DNA of 64,000 nt, from contig JBAIAC010000010.1 in NCBI GenBank assembly GCA_037349315.1, forward strand, positions 31,908,001-31,972,000. Direction: 5' to 3'. Under the pieces are notes generated by a model. That model worked only from the letters and a program-made list of their open reading frames with translations. It was not told where the DNA came from and searched no databases. A program made the position numbers and the translations under genes. Below, piece by piece: positions 58,711 to 64,000 of this stretch; position 1 is the stretch's first letter, and every line of letters starts with the position of its first letter. The stretch comes from Chelydra serpentina. Its lineage: Eukaryota > Chordata > Testudines > Chelydridae.

Positions 58711-59745
58711 AATCATAGAAATGTGGAGAAGAGACCTTTGGAAGTCATCTATGCAACCACCTTCCCTGAAGCAGGACCAAGTATACATAAACTATCCCTG
58801 ATAGGTGTTTGTCAACCTGTTTTTAAAAGCCTCTGGTGACAGGGATTTCACAACTTTCCTTGGAAGCCTATTCCAGTATTTCACTATCCTTATAGTTGGA
58901 AAGTTTCTCTTAGCATCTAACCTAAATCTCCCTTGCTGCAGATTAAGCCCATTACTTCTTGCCCTACTTTCAGTGGACAGAGAACAATTGGTCACAGTCC
59001 CCTTTATAACTGTCCTTAACATACTCGAAGACTTATCAGGTCTCCCCTCAGTCTTCATTTCTCAAGACTACACATGCCCAGCTTTTTTAACTTTTCCTTT
59101 TAGGTCAGGTTTTCTAAACCTTTTATCACTTTTGTTGTTCTCCTCTGGACTCCCTCCAAATTAGCCACAACTTAAAGTGTGGTGCCCAGAACTGGACACA
59201 ATACTTCAGCTGAGGCTTCACCGGTGCCAAATATAGCCGAACAATGACCTCCTATGTCTTACATATTACCTCCGTTAATACTCCGCAGAATTATTTTAGC
59301 ATTTTTCACAACTGCATCACATTGTTGACGCATATTCCATTTGTGATCCTCTACAGCCCCCAGGGCCTTTTCAGCAGCACAACTGCTTAGCCAGTTATTC
59401 CCCATTTTGTACCTGTATATTTGATTTTTCCTTCCTAAATGTAGTACTTTTCACTTGTCTTTACTGAATTTCATTTTGTTGATTTCAGACCAATTCTCCT
59501 ATTTGTCAAGGTCATCTTGAATTCTAATCCTGTCCGCCAAAGTGCTTGCAACCCCTCCCAGCTTGGTGTCATCTGCAAATTTTACAAGCATATTTTCCAG
59601 TCCATTATCCAAGTCATGAATGAAAACATTAACTAGCACCAGAATAGGACAGACCCTTGAGGGACCCCACTAGATGTCCTTACAGTTTGACACTGATAAT
59701 TATTCTTTGAGTTCAGTCTTTCAACCAGTCATGCAGATGTTTTAT
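58711..59745 (-). mobile_element. CR1 LINE, old decayed copy
   Basis: 3' end at 58711 with a decayed aatcatagaa motif. The minus strand has the C-terminal phrase G-R-F-R-L-D-A-K-R-N-F (58792-59058) close to the young copies, then broken coding text with K-F-A-D-D-T-K-L readable at about 59565-59590. Many stops and shifts; older relative of the 36344 copy. Confidence 0.82.
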
Positions 59746-62069
59746 AGTAATTTCAACTCAACCACATTTCCCTCATTTGCTCATGCAAAGTGTGCAGCTA
59801 GAAAAACAAGTCATTACCAGTAAGTGGAGCAGATGGGGGAGGGTGCATACGTGATAAAAATAGAACAGTTTTTGCTGACCACAAGACTTTTTGTTTTGTT
59901 TTTTAGTGGCAGGTGGAGTAATACTGAGTCTTACATTGTGGTTGGGAATAAAGTGGATAAATGGGTCATTTTAAAAACTCTGTGGCTTTAAGAGGACTTT
60001 TGATCTTAACTTTTTTTGAAAGGTTATCAAGGATTGAGTAGTCACTAAAGAAACACAAGGTGGATTATATCATTAATCTAATATTATGCAACCCAGAAAA
60101 GGCTAAGTTATAATGTAACAAGTTGGGTATTTTTAGAGACACCTTATGTTGTTTGCCATTTAAAGGTTGTTTGCTTATCATGCAACAATATGGGCCAGTG
60201 AGATGGGAGGTGGTAGCTATTTACTTTTCATTAAAGGCATTGTTTTTTGTGATTATTTAATTTAACCAATGTGGCTTTACTTAGGGAAAAAAGGGATTTT
60301 TTTCCCCTGTTAAAAGGTGGGAATGAGTCACCAAGTTTTGCAGCAGATGTGAGTTAAATAGAAGATTGATAGAATAGAAGAGGAAGATTTTAATTCTTTT
60401 GGGTAGTTGATTATGAGTAATTTCTTCCCCCAAAGAGGCCTGAGTGAACCACCCATGACTGGTGTCTTACGGTAGATTTAAGGTATAGGAAGGGGGCATA
60501 GGAACAAACAGAAAGCTGGATTTAGCCATACATTTTAGAGTGGGATTCTTAGTGCTTGTCTTCGCTTTTCACTAGCAAAAAAACAAAACAAAAAAAACCC
60601 TCCTTAAGTTACACAATAAAGAAAAAGTGACTAAAAAGTAGAGAAAGCTATTTTTAAAGCAAAAGAGTTGTGTGTAATCTCTCATTCCTCCCTCTCACAC
60701 CCAAATATTGTTTTTATATGGCACCATAAGTGAACCAGAATAAAGAAAAACTCCCAATACTAAAATAGATAGACAAAACACAGAAACAGAATTAGTGTAA
60801 GGGAAGTAGAATGTAAGTTACATAAACAGGGGTAGACTAGGAAGCATTAACCTCATGTTCCATTTCCTGTCACGAGCCCCTAGGCCTGTCTTCTTTCTCC
60901 TGGGTGTGGACAAAATCATACACTGGGAGGACATGTAGCAGCATGGCCATAGCTCTCTGCTGGCTTGATTGGGGGCCTCACCTCCCTCACACAGCCCAAC
61001 ATACTTAGCTAGCCTTGTGCTGATTTATTGTTCCCCTCTGGCTGCTATCTACAAGACAGATGCCTAATTCTTCCTCAGAGTTACGATGTAACAGACCTGA
61101 AACACACCTGGTACCAAAGGAGCAAATGAGTCCTCAAACAGTCTGTCCATGTCACCAAGCCAGCAATCACCTTCATTTTTTGTCTGCCCAGATACCCCTC
61201 TCCTTATACCCTGCTTTTCCTGACTCCTCAATCCTAGGTCACAGTGAGTCAGGAGAGAAAGGGTAGTCAGGCTTAAGGTGAAATTTTTCAGGGGAAGAGA
61301 TGGAATTGGTTGGGGATGGGATTGTTAAACAAGGAGAAGAAAACTGATTTGGGAGGGAGGAGATGGCAACAGAAATGAAGAGATATCATAAGGGGTAGAT
61401 CAGATGAGTCAGCAGATCAGTATCAGGTGGTTGAACAAGTGGCCTCCTCCTAGGAATGCTCTGGTGGCCCCACAGCAGCCCAACAAATGCCCCCCATGCC
61501 TCTTCTCCCTGGATCTAATTTATTGACTTAAAAAAAAAATTAAACCTTTAGTCCTAGGGCTTTTCGCCATCAAGTCTGCTCTCTGCAGGTCTTCCCTGCC
61601 TTAGCAAGCCATTCTCATCCCTACCTGGCTGAAGTCTATTCTTCCAGTTGTGGAAACTGCTCTCTTTCCATTCCATACCTTGGGATCTGGTTTTATCCAC
61701 AGAACAGTTCAAAATAAAGTCTCTTCAAGTCCACACATATACCCTGTTATTATGATTCCTCCCAAACCTTTCCTGCCTGTAGTCTCACTCCTAGGTCTCT
61801 CCACTCATACCTACTCACTCCCAACCACCTCTGATCTCCCTGAGTGCATATTCACCCCAGTAGCTTCCTGCTGCACTTCATAGGGGAACCAGGTGATCCC
61901 TCTTCAGCACTGGTTCCTTAGTAATGAGGGTTGACTGGCCCCAGACTATAGCCCATAGTCTATATAGACTATAGCCAAGAGGCAAGTTGCACTGTTACAT
62001 AGCAATCATCAAAAGTTTTAGTTTCTGAAATGAAATTACAGTATCTATTTTGAGGAGGAGGAATGTTAG

Positions 62070-62181
62070 ACTATGATCCTGCAAATAGATGCAAACAGGC
62101 AGGGCCCTGAGATCATATGGAGTCCCCCGGAAATTGATGTTTCTCTGCATAGGCACAGATCTGATTGTAGGATCAGGCCCT
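62070..62181. mobile_element. Palindromic MITE relic
   Basis: actatgatcctgcaaatag on the left and tgtaggatcaggccct on the right are imperfect inverted copies, same type as 54597-54703. Confidence 0.55.
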
Positions 62182-63549
62182 AATCTCTGTGTGTTACATG
62201 TAATGGTTTTCTGAAGGACCTCAGTTTACTATGATGTGGGTCATGTATTAAAGTGATTTTTAAATGAAGGTTTGTATCACAGGTATATTTTGTCTAAATA
62301 GAGGATAGCTTTTGTATTTTCACTTTGAAAAATATCTGTTTAACAGGTGGATATTCCATTGTTTTCTAAAGTGTGATGATATTGAGTCAGCTTGATTAGA
62401 TGATTCCTTTAAAAAGGCCTTTAAAAAGCACCGGGGAAACAAGTTTTGGGTGCCTAGTACTAAGTTATCAGGCAGAGATATTATTTGTACTGGTTTCCCT
62501 TTCATTTTGGGTTTGTCAAATCAGTGACCACATTTGAAAAACTAGCCATAGTTAAATAAAGTCTATTTCAGTTGAAAGCAATAGTGTTTTATAAAGAGTA
62601 GGTCCTCCTAGTCAGAAAATAGAAGCAATACCACATGATTTAGGTAGCCAGGCATTCAGTTCAAATATTGAATCGCTAATATAGATTACTTAAGAAATAC
62701 CAATAGCAAACTATTTGTGAGCAATCCAAAAGCTGGAATTTGTTCACACAAAACTGTGTGAACAACTGTGACTAGCAAAACCAAAAAACCTTTTGCAGTC
62801 TTTTCCTAGGGAACTTGTGAACAGGAGAAAGTGGTATTTTCATCAAATATATTTTTTTCTTGTTAATTCTTTGCCCAGTTCTGTCAGACAAGAGCCCTGT
62901 GCCTAAATCTGAATGTATCATATGACTCCTCAGGTGATTGCTATCACTGAAGAATACATAATAAAATAGCTGGGGACGGGGGGTGGAGAGAGGAAGTTCT
63001 TGGTAAAAATGGAATGCTAACCAAATGCTTTAATGTTTTAATGCAATACATTCGGGTACCTTGCAGATAAACAGGAAAATTGTCTCCATTCAAATATATC
63101 TCTAATGTGCATTTTATTCCATCTCCAAACCTATTTGAATTACACCAAATTTACCTGTATGAAAATAGAAGTCATCACTGGATTTTACACACTTCATAGC
63201 ATAGTTTTACTGTGATCAAATAATAATGCTATGACACACTGTGAAGAACTCTATTTTAGAAAATTATCATGCAAGACTTGGTTCAGGTTTATAATAATAA
63301 GATTGGCTATAGCCTGCTAATGCTTATCTGTCCTGTGTGTCAGTAATGAGTGAAAGGCCTTACCCATCTGATGATTGTTTGGTGACCTATTTGAAATGAG
63401 TTGTTGTTCTCAAGTTCTTTACTACTGAAGAGATGTTCATGTCACAGAAACAGCCACCATGGTTAGAACTAATTGATACTTTTATAGCAGTTTCAGCAGA
63501 GAGAGCAAATACTGAATAGTTATGGAGACAGTCTACAGTCACAGACTTA

Positions 63550-63790
63550 GGCCACATTACACTACAAACTTTGGTTGACAAGTTACAATGGTATAAAGCT
63601 GCCACAATTAGTGTATCACTTGTGCACATGCATACTTAGCATGAACAGTTGGCTTGGCACTGCATGTACTCACCAGGAGTGCTTGTGTCGATGCACAGTG
63701 AAATTCACTATGGGCAGGTATCCTAGCATGCACCTCACCATCGTCCAGTGCGTAGGACAGAAACTAGTTGCATGGCGGTGACTAGAAGTC
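63550..63790. repeat. Possible decayed DNA-transposon relic
   Basis: ggccacattacactacaaac, ttgtgcacatgcatac and tatgggcaggtatcctagca resemble text I associate with dispersed turtle repeats. No termini found. Confidence 0.3.
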
Positions 63791-64000
63791 AGGGGTCAAG
63801 TCTCCATCATGCAACTTTCTCCATCCTGTAATGCCATCCATATCCCATCATTTTCACCACTTTTTCTAAAATCTCAGAAACCCACATGGTAACTTTTCAC
63901 TGTCTCTGAGAGAAGCATGGAACTCTGCACTATTGTCATGAGCATTGCAAACACAGGATGAAAGATCCTCCCGTATTTTCAATGCTGCAGGGTGTGGGGT

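Larger units (their letters stand above)
59746..64000. other. Long unassigned non-coding stretch
   Basis: Contains a palindromic MITE relic (62070-62181) and possibly a decayed repeat near 63550-63790. No gene recognised; the largest ORFs have no domain. Confidence 0.5.

Overview
The window looks like intergenic or intronic DNA of a turtle (Testudines). I found no host protein-coding exon that I can defend. The assignment rests on repeat content: several generations of CR1-clade LINEs, one with an uninterrupted endonuclease plus reverse-transcriptase frame; three copies of a tRNA-derived SINE whose 3' tail matches the CR1 3' end (the cryptodiran Cry/Pol III SINE layout); many hAT-type MITEs with 8-bp target duplications; PIF/Harbinger-like MITEs with TAA duplications; and a class I-like endogenous retrovirus.  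Layout: 1-1750 holds a decayed ZMYM1-like hAT transposase whose catalytic core is missing, ending in a hAT-type terminus. 1.8-8.3 kb carries CR1 3' fragments of at least three lineages and the first SINE. 8.6-16.9 kb is mostly unremarkable DNA with scattered MITEs and MIR-like relics. 17.47-19.6 kb is an LTR-like repeat broken by a composite insertion made of two inverted Harbinger-like MITEs around an inverted copy of the neighbouring sequence. 20.4-25.0 kb has three hAT MITEs with exact 8-bp duplications. 29.7-33.2 kb has the second SINE, a G-rich repeat and a 606-bp hAT MITE. 36.34-39.56 kb is the long CR1 on the minus strand. 40.24-40.47 kb is a fold-back retro-insertion with 99-bp arms and a 14-bp target duplication. 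43.29-43.71 kb is a very GC-rich hAT MITE. 45.37-50.06 kb is a 5'-deleted provirus (RNase H end, integrase, long env with one in-frame stop, 3' LTR). 54.3-59.7 kb has more MITEs, the third SINE and two older CR1 copies. The remainder, to 64 kb, is mostly unassigned.  The genes present belong to selfish elements. The likely relationships are parasitic: the SINE tail implies dependence on CR1 reverse transcriptase, the hAT MITEs depend on hAT transposases like the relic at the left edge, and the Harbinger-like MITEs depend on a transposase not present here. Family names come from recognition of motifs and recalled repeat families. No database search was run.
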